Below, piece by piece: positions 45,208 through 53,838 of a DNA stretch of 64,000 bases. The DNA lies in NCBI GenBank assembly GCA_943789365.1, contig CALSTV010000001.1, forward strand, positions 1,240,001-1,304,000, in the 5' to 3' direction. Each line of letters opens with the position of its first letter. The first letter of the stretch is position 1. The notes under the pieces were generated by a model that made no database searches, was not told the origin of the DNA, and was given only the letters and a program-made list of their open reading frames with translations. The stretch comes from an uncultured Flavobacteriaceae bacterium. GTDB taxonomy: Bacteria > Bacteroidota > Bacteroidia > Flavobacteriales > Flavobacteriaceae. Made by a program: the position numbers and the translations under genes.

Positions 45208-45468
45208 CTATTCTCCCTTGTGCGATTCTAATTCTTTACGCATTAATTCTTTTTCTGCTTCCGTCATACTACAAATGGTCTTACCATTTTTGCTCTTGTT
45301 CAAAATTTTTGAAAGCAAATTATTTTGCTTTGTATATAAGGCACATATCCTACAGGACAGAAAATGAATTCTGAGCTTCAACACTTCTCTTAAAGTGGCT
45401 TTACCGTACTGCGATTTGTCGCAAATAGTAGTTGCTTCGTCGCAATTTATTTTAAATTTCTTCAACAT
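45208..45468 (-). CDS. Small zinc-finger anti-sigma-like protein
   Basis: An 86-residue protein with the H-x3-C-x2-C pattern (HFLSCRIC, about 35-42) of ZAS-type anti-sigma factors and two earlier Cys (CDEATTIC). It has no membrane segment, so it would be a soluble, perhaps redox-sensing partner. Its ATG lies 2 bases after the ECF sigma gene stop, which supports a sigma/anti-sigma pair. Confidence 0.7.
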   Translation of the reverse strand: MLKKFKINCDEATTICDKSQYGKATLREVLKLRIHFLSCRICALYTKQNNLLSKILNKSKNGKTICSMTEAEKELMRKELESHKGE

Positions 45469-45470
45469 CT

Positions 45471-46040
45471 CTATTTAATAAACCAATTATCCTCCATACA
45501 TTTTCTCAATTGTGTTCGCGCTCTATGAATAATCACCCAAAGGTTAGACGGCGTGATTTCTAGCTCCTTACAGATTTCATCTGTTTCAAAGTCTTGAAGT
45601 GTTTTCATACGAAACACCAAACTGTATTTTTCGGGAAGTTTCTCTATACAAGCTTCGAGAGCAGCCCCCAACTCTTCGTTTTCTATACCTTTATCAGCAT
45701 CACTCCCCCAAGTCTGTGGTACGCGTTCTTCTAGCCAATCGCCTTCGTTTTCACCATCGCTATAAAAATTCATTCGCACCTCAGCCTTTCCTTTGGTCGA
45801 ATTTATTTTGCGATAGTAATCAATTATTTTCCGCTTCAAAATAGCAATCAACCATGTTCTTTCGCTTGCTTTTCCTTCGAAGTTTTTCATGGCCTTCAGA
45901 CCGGCTAAAAAGGTTTCTTGAACCAAATCTTTTGCAATCTCCGATTTACTCACCCTTGCAATGGTATAGTTGAAAAGGTAATCTGCATGCAAATCAATCC
46001 ATTTATCAGGGCTTAATATGTGTTTGTTTTCAATATCCAT
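45471..46040 (-). CDS. ECF-type RNA polymerase sigma factor
   Basis: A sigma-70 family ECF factor of 189 residues from ATG 46040 (MDIENKHILSPDKWID). Region 2 is visible (YLFNYTIARVSKSEIAKDLVQETFLAGLKAMKNFEGKASERTWLIAILKRKIIDYYR) and region 4 (LPEKYSLVFRMKTLQDFETDEICKELEITPSNLWVIIHRARTQLRKCM). The long linker between them is acidic. It is divergent from panB and followed by its likely anti-sigma partner. Confidence 0.9.
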   Translation of the reverse strand: MDIENKHILSPDKWIDLHADYLFNYTIARVSKSEIAKDLVQETFLAGLKAMKNFEGKASERTWLIAILKRKIIDYYRKINSTKGKAEVRMNFYSDGENEGDWLEERVPQTWGSDADKGIENEELGAALEACIEKLPEKYSLVFRMKTLQDFETDEICKELEITPSNLWVIIHRARTQLRKCMEDNWFIK

Positions 46041-46210
46041 TAATGAAGTCAATTTTTCCAATCGGCAATAAATATAATCAAATAGAATATTATCTTGTGA
46101 TTTCCACCTTGTTTTTTTCAACACATGTCATAACTGCACTTTTGAGTTAGTTCAGATAAATTGAATATACAATCTAATTTGCTTTGTAGTTCATTATTAA
46201 AATCTTTACG

Positions 46211-46218
46211 TATTTTTG
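46211..46218 (+). promoter_or_regulatory. Predicted -7 element for panB
   Basis: TATTTTTG, 25 bases before the panB ATG, with TTTG at 46183-46186 (24-base spacing, rather long). Confidence 0.45.
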
Positions 46219-46243
46219 TTGCTACAATTTTGAAACGACCCAC

Positions 46244-47062
46244 ATGTCTACAGCTAAAAAAGAGTACAAAAGAGTGACTACTAATTCATTGATTGAGATG
46301 AAAAAAAATGGTGAAAAGATCTCTATGCTTACCGCTTATGATTATACCATGGCAAAAATTGTGGATGCGGCAGGTGTCGATGCCATCCTAGTTGGAGATT
46401 CAGCTTCCAACGTTATGGCTGGTCACGAAACTACCCTACCTATTACTTTAGACGAAATGATTTATCATGCAAGTTCTGTTGTTCGAGCTTGTCATAGAAG
46501 TTTGGTCGTGGTAGATCTTCCTTTTGGTAGTTACCAGTCCGACCCAAAAAAGGCTTTGCGGTCGGCCATTCGCATTATGAAAGAATCAGGCGGACATGCT
46601 ATAAAAATGGAAGGCGGAAAAGAGATAAAACCTTCTATCAAACGTATTTTAAACGCCGGAATTCCGGTGATGGGACATTTAGGACTCACACCACAATCTA
46701 TCTATAAATTTGGCACCTATACGGTACGAGCTAAAGAAGAAGCCGAGGCTAAAAAACTTATTGAAGATGCTAAAACTCTCGAAAAACTAGGCTGTTTTTC
46801 TATAGTACTAGAAAAAGTACCTGCCGAGCTGGCCAAAAAAGTTGCCGACCAAATTTCAGTGCCTATCATTGGTATTGGCGCTGGTGCTGGTGTTGACGGA
46901 CAGGTGCTCGTAACACACGATATGCTTGGCATGACACATGAGTTTCACCCAAGGTTTTTAAGAAGATATTTGAACTTGTTTGAAGACATGTCAAATGCAT
47001 TTCAACAATATAGCAAAGATGTAAAATCGAAGGATTTCCCTAATGAGCATGAGCAATATTAG
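46244..47062 (+). CDS. panB: Ketopantoate hydroxymethyltransferase
   Basis: PanB makes ketopantoate from 2-oxoisovalerate and methylene-tetrahydrofolate, the first step of pantothenate/CoA synthesis. The 272-residue barrel shows [47 protein letters not shown] (metal-binding DSA region), [29 protein letters not shown] and [23 protein letters not shown]. No other pan gene is adjacent. Confidence 0.97.
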   Translation: MSTAKKEYKRVTTNSLIEMKKNGEKISMLTAYDYTMAKIVDAAGVDAILVGDSASNVMAGHETTLPITLDEMIYHASSVVRACHRSLVVVDLPFGSYQSDPKKALRSAIRIMKESGGHAIKMEGGKEIKPSIKRILNAGIPVMGHLGLTPQSIYKFGTYTVRAKEEAEAKKLIEDAKTLEKLGCFSIVLEKVPAELAKKVADQISVPIIGIGAGAGVDGQVLVTHDMLGMTHEFHPRFLRRYLNLFEDMSNAFQQYSKDVKSKDFPNEHEQY

Positions 47063-47091
47063 ATTGTTGGATGATGCATTCGGAAGTTTGA

Positions 47092-47123
47092 GATTACTTC
47101 GTCGTGTCTCCTCGTAATGACGG
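47092..47123. repeat. Degenerate REP-like repeat, second copy
   Basis: Read in reverse this gives cgtcattacgagga then cgacgaagtaatc, a degenerate copy of the dispersed repeat at 3980-4011. It lies between panB and the dehydrogenase-VOC gene. Confidence 0.6.
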
Positions 47124-47186
47124 TTTGTTAAAATGTTGGATAATAATGTAAAATAAGCCAGAAACCCGAAACCAGTTACCAGAAAC

Positions 47187-48539
47187 ATGAAAGTACTACA
47201 TCTCGACACAAATCATCCAGTATTGCTTTTGGGTCTAAAAAAATTAGGCTGTAGCAACGATGAAGATTACACTTCAAGCAAAGAAGAGATCGAAGCGATT
47301 ATCCATAAATACGAAGGTGTTGTGATTCGCAGTCGTTTTACAATTGACAAAACATTTCTCGACAAGGCTACAAACGTAAAGTTTATTGCACGCGTAGGTG
47401 CTGGTTTGGAAAGTATTGATGTTGCTTACGCCGAAAAGAAAGGAATCAAACTTATTTCCGCTCCTGAAGGTAACAGAAATGCGGTAGGTGAACACGCATT
47501 GGGTATGTTACTTTCTTTATTCAACAAACTCAAACAGGCCGATAGTCAAATTCGAAATGGACGATGGTTGCGCGAAGAAAATAGAGGTCTCGAATTAGAT
47601 GGGAAAACCGTTGGACTTATTGGCTACGGAAACATGGGTAAATCTTTTGCAAAAAAACTAAGAGGTTTTGATGTAGAAGTACTCTGTTATGATATCAAAG
47701 AAAATGTAGGTGACGAAAATTGCCGACAAACAACTTTATCTGAAATCCAAGAAAAGGCAGATGTTTTAAGTATTCACACCCCTTATAACGAACTATCTGA
47801 CAAGATGATCAACCGCGATTTGATTTCCTTGTTTAAAAAGCCTTTTTACCTTATCAATACCGCAAGAGGTTCGGCCGTGGTAACCGACCACCTAATGGAA
47901 GCCATGGAAATGGGTAAAATCAAAGGTGCTTGTTTGGATGTCTTGGAATACGAAAAGGGATCTTTTGAAAATCTTTTTGAAAACGAAAATCTACCTACTT
48001 CTTTTTCCTATTTGACACAATCGGAAAATGTACTTCTGTCTCCTCATGTGGCAGGATGGACAGTGGAGTCTAAAATAAAACTCGCCCAAACTTGTGTAGA
48101 TAAGGTTGCTGCACATTTTTTTGATATTCATTTAAAACCTACTGAAAACACTACTACCCTTGCAAAAGTAACTGGTATTGGCGGGGTGTTTTTTAAATGC
48201 CCATCCCCCGAAAAAACCAAAGCCTGGTATAAAAAGCACTTGGGCTTTGATGTGGATAGCTACGGAAGTACCTTTTGGTGGCAAGACCAAAACGGACAAA
48301 AGGCAAGTACGCAATGGTCACCATTTAAGCAGGAAAGTAATTATTTCGCTCCATCTACAAAAGACTTTATGTTCAACTACAGGGTTAAAGATCTGGATCA
48401 ACTTTTAAAAGATTTAAAAGCAGAAGGTGTAACTCTTATTGACAAACCGGAGTCGTTTAGCTATGGTAAGTTTGCTTGGATATTAGATGTAGACGGCAAC
48501 AAGATTGAACTATGGGAGCCGATAGATAGCGAATTATAA
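47187..48539 (+). CDS. D-2-hydroxyacid dehydrogenase fused to a VOC (glyoxalase-fold) domain
   Basis: A 450-residue protein. Residues 1-315 form a D-isomer 2-hydroxyacid dehydrogenase related to phosphoglycerate dehydrogenase: RVGAGLESID, NRNAVGEHALGMLLSL, TVGLIGYGNMGKSFAKKL (NAD-binding), INTARGSAVV and SPHVAGWTVES with the catalytic His. Residues 325-450 are a VOC domain (VTGIGGVFFKCPSPEKTKAWYKKHLGFDV, then GKFAWILDVDGNKIELWEP with a metal-type Glu). Both parts look complete, joined by a short linker (KPTENTTTLAK). Usually these are separate proteins. The join carries no internal Met at the VOC start. Confidence 0.85.
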   Translation: MKVLHLDTNHPVLLLGLKKLGCSNDEDYTSSKEEIEAIIHKYEGVVIRSRFTIDKTFLDKATNVKFIARVGAGLESIDVAYAEKKGIKLISAPEGNRNAVGEHALGMLLSLFNKLKQADSQIRNGRWLREENRGLELDGKTVGLIGYGNMGKSFAKKLRGFDVEVLCYDIKENVGDENCRQTTLSEIQEKADVLSIHTPYNELSDKMINRDLISLFKKPFYLINTARGSAVVTDHLMEAMEMGKIKGACLDVLEYEKGSFENLFENENLPTSFSYLTQSENVLLSPHVAGWTVESKIKLAQTCVDKVAAHFFDIHLKPTENTTTLAKVTGIGGVFFKCPSPEKTKAWYKKHLGFDVDSYGSTFWWQDQNGQKASTQWSPFKQESNYFAPSTKDFMFNYRVKDLDQLLKDLKAEGVTLIDKPESFSYGKFAWILDVDGNKIELWEPIDSEL

Positions 48540-48542
48540 TCA

Positions 48543-49025
48543 TTATTCTCTATTCTCAACGAAATTGCGCAATCCCTCTGAATCCATCTGTACCACCTGC
48601 CAATCCTCTAAAATTCTAGCACCTGTACTTTTGTAAAAGTCGACGGCTGGCGTGTTCCAGTCGAGCACATTCCATTCTACGCGTTTTAAACCGAGTTGGT
48701 GTGCATAGTTCAGTACTTCGGTATACAACGCTTTACCAATACCCATACCTCTTTTGTCTTCTTGAACAATCAAATCTTCAAGGTGAATGGTTTTCCCTTT
48801 CCAAGTAGAATACCGGTAATAAAAGAGGGCAATACCCACAATCTTACGTTCTATTTCTGCTACAAAGACTTCAAACAGCGGATGGTCTGAAAAGCCGTCA
48901 CGCTCTAAATCGGCAACCGTAACCACCACTGCATTGGCTTCTTTTTCAAATGCTGCCAACTCTTTTATCAAAGACAAAACAGCTGGCATGTCTTTTACTT
49001 TTCCTTTTCGAATTGTGTATTCCAT
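48543..49025 (-). CDS. GNAT-family N-acetyltransferase (diamine acetyltransferase-like)
   Basis: A 160-residue GNAT enzyme. The acetyl-CoA pyrophosphate loop is [27 protein letters not shown] before it and the [23 protein letters not shown] block after it resemble spermidine/diamine acetyltransferases. It has a well-formed promoter behind an octamer tandem array. The substrate is uncertain. Convergent with the dehydrogenase-VOC gene (3 bases apart). Confidence 0.85.
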   Translation of the reverse strand: MEYTIRKGKVKDMPAVLSLIKELAAFEKEANAVVVTVADLERDGFSDHPLFEVFVAEIERKIVGIALFYYRYSTWKGKTIHLEDLIVQEDKRGMGIGKALYTEVLNYAHQLGLKRVEWNVLDWNTPAVDFYKSTGARILEDWQVVQMDSEGLRNFVENRE

Positions 49026-49082
49026 CGTTTGTCAGATTTAGTGTGCTTCTTTTATTCCTTTCCGTCGTATCGAAGACGCAGT

Positions 49083-49115
49083 CAAAACTACAAAAAACAT
49101 TTTTATGCTTACAAA
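49083..49115 (-). promoter_or_regulatory. Promoter of the GNAT gene
   Basis: On the minus strand TTTG (49115-49112), a 21-base spacer and TAGTTTTG (49090-49083), a good -33/-7 match 58 bases before the ATG. The octamer array begins 8 bases beyond the -33 box. Confidence 0.6.
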
Positions 49116-49123
49116 CTAGTTTT

Positions 49124-49183
49124 GGATGGTTGGATGGTTGGATGGTTGGATGGTTGGATGGTTGGATGGTTGGATGGTTGGAT
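49124..49183. repeat. Tandem array, seven copies of an 8-bp unit
   Basis: Seven exact copies of ggatggtt plus a half copy, in the divergent gap between the GNAT and superoxide dismutase genes, next to the GNAT -33 box. Confidence 0.92.
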
Positions 49184-49405
49184 TACCCAAAATAAAATTT
49201 TTGACCCCGCCTAACTTGGCACTCAATACTTGTTTCTTTGTACTCACTACTGGTCTACTGGTCTTAGCGTCATGGAGTCTTGCGCTCTACCTTCTTAACA
49301 CCTGCACTTCTTAACTTCTTAACTCCTTCATTCCTCCTAAGCATGGATAGTATTTGCTTATACCAATATAAAAAGATACAATTTCTATGATTGAATTCAG
49401 TTTAG

Positions 49406-49413
49406 TATCTTTG
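49406..49413 (+). promoter_or_regulatory. Predicted -7 element for superoxide dismutase
   Basis: TATCTTTG, 33 bases before ATG 49447, with TTTC 20 bases upstream as a weak -33. It lies inside a longer frame that starts at 49387, so that start is rejected. Confidence 0.55.
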
Positions 49414-49446
49414 GGTTCACAATTAATAACTCAAAAAAATTATATT

Positions 49447-50055
49447 ATGGCATTTGAATTACCACAACTCGGATATGCACACGATGCGCTAGAACCACAT
49501 ATTGATGCAAAAACTATGGAAATACACCATGGAAAACACCATCAAGGATATACAAACAACTTAAACGCTGCTATTGCAGGTACAGACAACGAAGGAAAGT
49601 CTATCGAAGATATTCTTGCTAATTTAGACATGAGCAACGGTGCTGTTAGAAATAACGGAGGTGGATTTTACAACCACAGATTATTTTGGGAAATCCTTTC
49701 TCCAAATGGAGGTGGACAACCAACAGGAGAATTAGCTACTGCTATTGACACTGCTTTTGGATCATTCGACGCCTTTAAAGATGCTTTTTCTAAAGCAGCT
49801 GCTACTCAGTTTGGCTCTGGATGGGCTTGGCTATGTGTTGCCAAAGGAGGTGCAGTAAACGTTTGTTCTACACCAAACCAAGACAACCCATTAATGCCTG
49901 GTGTTACTTGTGGAAACCAACCAATTTTAGGATTGGACGTATGGGAACACGCATACTACTTAAATTACCAAAACAGAAGACCAGATTATATCAATGCTTT
50001 CTTTGAAGTAATCAACTGGGAGGAAGTTTCTGCGAAATATGCAGCAAGTAAATAA
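49447..50055 (+). CDS. Fe/Mn superoxide dismutase
   Basis: The 202-residue protein (start [19 protein letters not shown]) dismutates superoxide in the cytoplasm. Metal ligands are visible: His in [11 protein letters not shown], His in [12 protein letters not shown], and Asp/His in [17 protein letters not shown]. Residues at the metal-selectivity sites look Mn-like: Gly in NNGGGFYNH (FeSOD has Gln) and Gln in TPNQDNPLM. It ends in a strong terminator. Confidence 0.95.
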   Translation: MAFELPQLGYAHDALEPHIDAKTMEIHHGKHHQGYTNNLNAAIAGTDNEGKSIEDILANLDMSNGAVRNNGGGFYNHRLFWEILSPNGGGQPTGELATAIDTAFGSFDAFKDAFSKAAATQFGSGWAWLCVAKGGAVNVCSTPNQDNPLMPGVTCGNQPILGLDVWEHAYYLNYQNRRPDYINAFFEVINWEEVSAKYAASK

Positions 50056-50076
50056 GATTTTGTTAGACGATAAGAG

Positions 50077-50110
50077 AAGGGTGTATTTACGATGTAAATA
50101 CACCCTTTTT
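50077..50110 (+). terminator. Intrinsic terminator of superoxide dismutase
   Basis: 14-bp stem (aagggtgtatttac / gtaaatacaccctt) with a 3-base loop and five T. Confidence 0.9.
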
Positions 50111-50257
50111 CATTAGATTATTGTGTCTTGTGATCTTATGATCTCTTAACGAGATGGTTTAACAATTTCCGATAAAAAAAGCGCACAAAACTAGACACAA
50201 ACATATCGAAGCCTCACCAGTTTACCAGATATAGCTCTTTAAAAGTTTGCATCTTGT

Positions 50258-50296
50258 CAAAAAAAAACCTTTACATCATAATTGATGCAAAGGTTT
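50258..50296 (-). terminator. Intrinsic terminator of the amidophosphoribosyltransferase gene
   Basis: 14-bp stem with one mismatch (aaacctttacatca 50265-50278 / tgatgcaaaggttt 50283-50296), followed by a T-run on the minus strand. Confidence 0.85.
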
Positions 50297-50322
50297 AGAT
50301 TTACGTTAAAAGTTGATTATTT

Positions 50323-52218
50323 TTAATATGCTCTTTTATTCTTCCCTTCATAAAAGTTGATAAACGCCTCATTTACCACACGTTTCCCTCCATTGGTTGG
50401 ATAATCCCCACTAAAATACCAATCTCCTAAATGATCTGGACAAGCTTTGTGTAAACCTTCAATAGTCTGAAAAATCACTTCAACATCGGCATTGATTTCA
50501 GAAGTTTTGAGCATTTCTGCAATCTTATCAGAAATTTGAACCGCTGTAAAAGGCGCATATATCTCTTTGACAAAGTTTTCAATACCTGCATCCTCTTTTA
50601 CCCGCTGCTTGATACATTTTTTATATACATCGGTTACAATGTGGTATTGATCTGTATCTTTTAACAATTCAATAGCAGCTCTAAAAGCGATAAAATCACC
50701 AATCTTTGCCATATCGATACCATAGCAATCTGGGTATCTGATTTGAGGAGCGGAAGAAACAATGACAATTTTCTTTGGTTGCAATCGGTCTAAAATTTTG
50801 ATGATACTTTTCTTTAAAGTAGTTCCTCTTACAATACTATCATCAATGATCACCAAATTGTCAGTAGGTTTTACAACACCATACGTGATATCGTATACGT
50901 GCTCTACCAAATCGTCTCTGCTGTTATCATCTGCAATAAAAGTTCTTAGTTTTACATCTTTGATTGCAATTTTTTCTACACGCGCTCTTTCCGATAAGAT
51001 TTCGTTCAACTTTTCTGCTGAAATCTCTCTTTTGCCTTTTAAGATTTTCGATAGTTTTTGTTGATTCAAGAAATCTTCAGCCGCTTCACGCATTCCATAA
51101 AATGAGGTTTCCGCCGTATTCGGAATAAATGAGAATACTGAATTAGTAACATCATTATCTATTTTCTTTAGCACTTCTGGAAATACAAATTTCCCAAGGT
51201 TTTTACGTTCCTTATAGATATCTGCATCACTTCCTCGAGAGAAATAAATACGCTCAAAAGAACAGGATTTCTTTGGCAACTGTTCTAATACTGGTTTTAC
51301 TGAGACAGCACCTGATTTCTTCATGATCAAAGCATGTCCGCGCTCCAATTCTTTTACAGCTTCTAAGGAAACATTGAAAACAGTTTGAATGACAGGTCTT
51401 TCCGATGCCACAACCACTACTTCATCATCTTGGTAATAAAAGGTGGGGCGAATCCCTGCAGGATCTCTCAACACAAATGCATCTCCATGTCCTAAAAGTC
51501 CAGCCATTGCATAACCACCGTCAAAACTTTTCGCAGCTCTTTGTAATAAATTTTGCACATCTACTCTTTCAGCAATTAAAGGGGAAGCATCTTTTTTACT
51601 CACCTCTCCTTTTACTTCTTGGTACAAACTTTCAACTTGGTCATCTAAGAAATGACCTATTTTTTCCATCACCGTAACGGTATCTGTATTTTCTTTTGGG
51701 TGCTGTCCCAATTCAATCAACTCTTCTAATAGTTGAGAAGAATTTGTCATATTGAAATTCCCTGCAACAATAAGGTTTTTATGCTTCCAGTTTGACTGTC
51801 TTAAAAAAGGATGCACATTTTCTATACTATTTCCTCCTGAAGTACCATAACGCACATGACCTAAGAACAGGTTTCCAATGTATGGTAAGTTTTCTTCTTG
51901 CCAAGCAACATCGTTTTTCTTGTCTGGGTTTTCTTCTAACCCTTTATTCAAACGTTCGTTGATTTGAGCAAATATATCTTGAATTGGCTGCGATTGATTA
52001 CTTCTCACCCTGCTAATATACCTAGAACCAGGAGCAGCATTAAACTTCAAACTTGCAAAACCTGCACCATCCTGACCGCGGTTGTGTTGCTTTTCCATCA
52101 ACAAATACATTTTGTTGATTCCGTAGAATGCAGATCCGTATTTTTCTTTGTAATACTCAAGGGGTTTTAGCAATCGAACCATTGCAATTCCACATTCGTG
52201 CTTAATAGCGTCACTCAT
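50323..52218 (-). CDS. Amidophosphoribosyltransferase (PurF type)
   Basis: A 631-residue two-domain enzyme: an N-terminal class II glutaminase domain with Cys9 (HECGIAMVRLL) and QHNRGQDGAG, and a phosphoribosyltransferase domain with the PRPP loop NLVIIDDSIVRGTTL. It would start purine synthesis by making phosphoribosylamine. The nucleophile Cys lies behind eight residues, so a short propeptide must be cut off as in some PurF enzymes. It is about 130 residues longer than E. coli PurF; this longer form occurs in Bacteroidota alongside a canonical PurF, so it may be the second paralogue. Confidence 0.88.
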   Translation of the reverse strand: MSDAIKHECGIAMVRLLKPLEYYKEKYGSAFYGINKMYLLMEKQHNRGQDGAGFASLKFNAAPGSRYISRVRSNQSQPIQDIFAQINERLNKGLEENPDKKNDVAWQEENLPYIGNLFLGHVRYGTSGGNSIENVHPFLRQSNWKHKNLIVAGNFNMTNSSQLLEELIELGQHPKENTDTVTVMEKIGHFLDDQVESLYQEVKGEVSKKDASPLIAERVDVQNLLQRAAKSFDGGYAMAGLLGHGDAFVLRDPAGIRPTFYYQDDEVVVVASERPVIQTVFNVSLEAVKELERGHALIMKKSGAVSVKPVLEQLPKKSCSFERIYFSRGSDADIYKERKNLGKFVFPEVLKKIDNDVTNSVFSFIPNTAETSFYGMREAAEDFLNQQKLSKILKGKREISAEKLNEILSERARVEKIAIKDVKLRTFIADDNSRDDLVEHVYDITYGVVKPTDNLVIIDDSIVRGTTLKKSIIKILDRLQPKKIVIVSSAPQIRYPDCYGIDMAKIGDFIAFRAAIELLKDTDQYHIVTDVYKKCIKQRVKEDAGIENFVKEIYAPFTAVQISDKIAEMLKTSEINADVEVIFQTIEGLHKACPDHLGDWYFSGDYPTNGGKRVVNEAFINFYEGKNKRAY

Positions 52219-52272
52219 AATATAGTTTCTCGTTTAAGAGTTGTATCTATAAATTTCTATGTTCCTTCTTTG

Positions 52273-52280
52273 CAAAGGTA
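52273..52280 (-). promoter_or_regulatory. Predicted -7 element for the amidophosphoribosyltransferase gene
   Basis: TACCTTTG on the minus strand, 54 bases before the ATG, just behind the stop of the upstream kinase gene. Confidence 0.5.
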
Positions 52281-52282
52281 CA

Positions 52283-53212
52283 CTATTTCGTAATGTTCAT
52301 CTCGTATTGTGTCAATTCTCTAAAATGTGACAATCGGTCATTAATTTCCGATTCCGTCAAAGACTGCATACGCTCGGTTCCAAATTTCTCAACACAAAAA
52401 GAAGCTAAGTTTGAGCCGTGTACCACGGCATTTTTCATGTTTTCAAAAGAAACATCTTCCGTTTTTGCTAGATAACCAGTAAATCCACCTGCAAAGGTAT
52501 CACCTGCCCCAGTTGGGTCAAAAACTTCTTCAAGTGGCAAGGCGGGTGCAAAAAACGCTTGTTCTTTATGAAACAAAAATGCACCGTGCTCTCCTTTTTT
52601 AATTACCACATATCGCGGTCCCATTGCTTGAATTTTTTTAGCGGCAACCAATAAAGAATACTCTCCACTTAACTGACGTGCTTCTTCATCGTTAATTGTA
52701 ATAACATCCACCTTTTTAATCACTTCTTTTAACTCGCTCAACGCAATATCCATCCAAAAATTCATGGTGTCTAACACCACCAATTTCGGCTTTTCAGTCA
52801 ATTGTTCAAGCACGGCATTTTGTACCAAAGGATGCAGGTTTCCCAACATTACAATTTCAGTATTTTTAATATCTTGAGGTACCACAGGGTTGAAATGTTC
52901 CAATACATTTAGCTCTGTTGCCAAGGTATCTCGAGTATTCATATCGTTGTGGTATTTACCCGACCAGAAAAACGTCTTTCCGTCTTTTACAACCTCTACA
53001 CCCTCTGTAGATACTCCTTTGTTTTGCAACATAGTAAGGTACTCCTCAGGGAAATCACCTCCTACCACAGACACAATTCCTGACTTCACATTATAATTTG
53101 ATGCCGACAAACCAATATAAGTTGCTGCACCTCCCAAAATCTTATCTGTTTTTCCAAATGGGGTTTCAATTGCATCAAAGGCAACAGTCCCAACAATTAA
53201 TAGTTTACTCAT
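52283..53212 (-). CDS. PfkB-family sugar kinase
   Basis: A 309-residue ribokinase-family kinase. The N-terminal signature region is GGAATYIGLSASNYNVKSGIVSVVGGDFPEEYL; the catalytic signature near the C-terminus is VFDPTGAGDTFAGGFTGYL with the catalytic Asp and oxyanion hole. Substrate could be ribose, adenosine or another sugar; adjacency to the PurF-type gene suggests nucleoside metabolism. It is divergent from sufE. Confidence 0.85.
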   Translation of the reverse strand: MSKLLIVGTVAFDAIETPFGKTDKILGGAATYIGLSASNYNVKSGIVSVVGGDFPEEYLTMLQNKGVSTEGVEVVKDGKTFFWSGKYHNDMNTRDTLATELNVLEHFNPVVPQDIKNTEIVMLGNLHPLVQNAVLEQLTEKPKLVVLDTMNFWMDIALSELKEVIKKVDVITINDEEARQLSGEYSLLVAAKKIQAMGPRYVVIKKGEHGAFLFHKEQAFFAPALPLEEVFDPTGAGDTFAGGFTGYLAKTEDVSFENMKNAVVHGSNLASFCVEKFGTERMQSLTESEINDRLSHFRELTQYEMNITK

Positions 53213-53281
53213 ACTGATTTTTAGTCTGTTAAAAAGTCTGAATATTTTAAATAAAACAGTTCAAACTTCAATGTGATTCAA

Positions 53282-53297
53282 TAACTTTGCAAAAATA
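53282..53297. promoter_or_regulatory. Back-to-back divergent promoters of sufE and the PfkB kinase
   Basis: TAACTTTG on the plus strand (53282-53289) is directly followed by CAAAAATA, that is TATTTTTG on the minus strand (53297-53290). The two -7 elements share the centre TTTGCAAA, so polymerase binding for the two genes must be mutually exclusive. Confidence 0.55.
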
Positions 53298-53307
53298 AGT
53301 TTTAAAT

Positions 53308-53730
53308 ATGACTATTAAAGAATTACAGGAAGAAATTATTGATGAGTTTTCGATGTTCGAAGACTGGATGGAGCGCTATGAGTATATTATTGACCTCGGC
53401 AAATCGTTACCTTTAATTGACACAACCTATAAAATAGATCAAAACTTAATCAAAGGATGCCAGTCTAAAGTTTGGCTACATTCTGAATTGCAAGATGGTA
53501 AACTAATTTTTACAGCCGACAGTGACGCTATTCTAACGAAAGGAATTGTTGCTTTATTGCTGAGGGTCTTCAACGAACAAGACCCAGCCAGCATCATAGC
53601 TGCCGAAATGTCTTTTATCGATAAAATAGAACTTAAAGAACATTTATCTCCTACAAGAGCGAATGGGCTGGTTTCTATGATCAAACAGATTAAATTATAT
53701 GCCTTGGCTTTTCAGACGAAAATGAGCTAG
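53308..53730 (+). CDS. sufE: SufE-family sulfur acceptor
   Basis: SufE takes persulfide sulfur from the cysteine desulfurase SufS for Fe-S cluster assembly. The 140-residue protein has the catalytic Cys51 in LIKGCQSKVWL and the conserved EYIIDLGKSLP and LSPTRANGLVSMI segments. No suf operon is adjacent. Confidence 0.93.
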   Translation: MTIKELQEEIIDEFSMFEDWMERYEYIIDLGKSLPLIDTTYKIDQNLIKGCQSKVWLHSELQDGKLIFTADSDAILTKGIVALLLRVFNEQDPASIIAAEMSFIDKIELKEHLSPTRANGLVSMIKQIKLYALAFQTKMS

Positions 53731-53838
53731 TCGACACCATTCTTATTTTTCACCAATTTCTCAGTAGGCCTATACCGTTGTTTTATTGTGTTTATTTAGT
53801 AAAAAAGCGTCTCAAAAGCAACAACTTACAAACCTTGT

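Noticed and set aside
38800-49183. Tandem arrays as CRISPR
   Set aside because: Units are 7-8 bp without spacers and no cas genes are present.
49029-49314. Open frames across the octamer array giving DGWMVGWL repeats
   Set aside because: They arise only because an 8-bp array is open in three frames; there is no start context or conserved flank.
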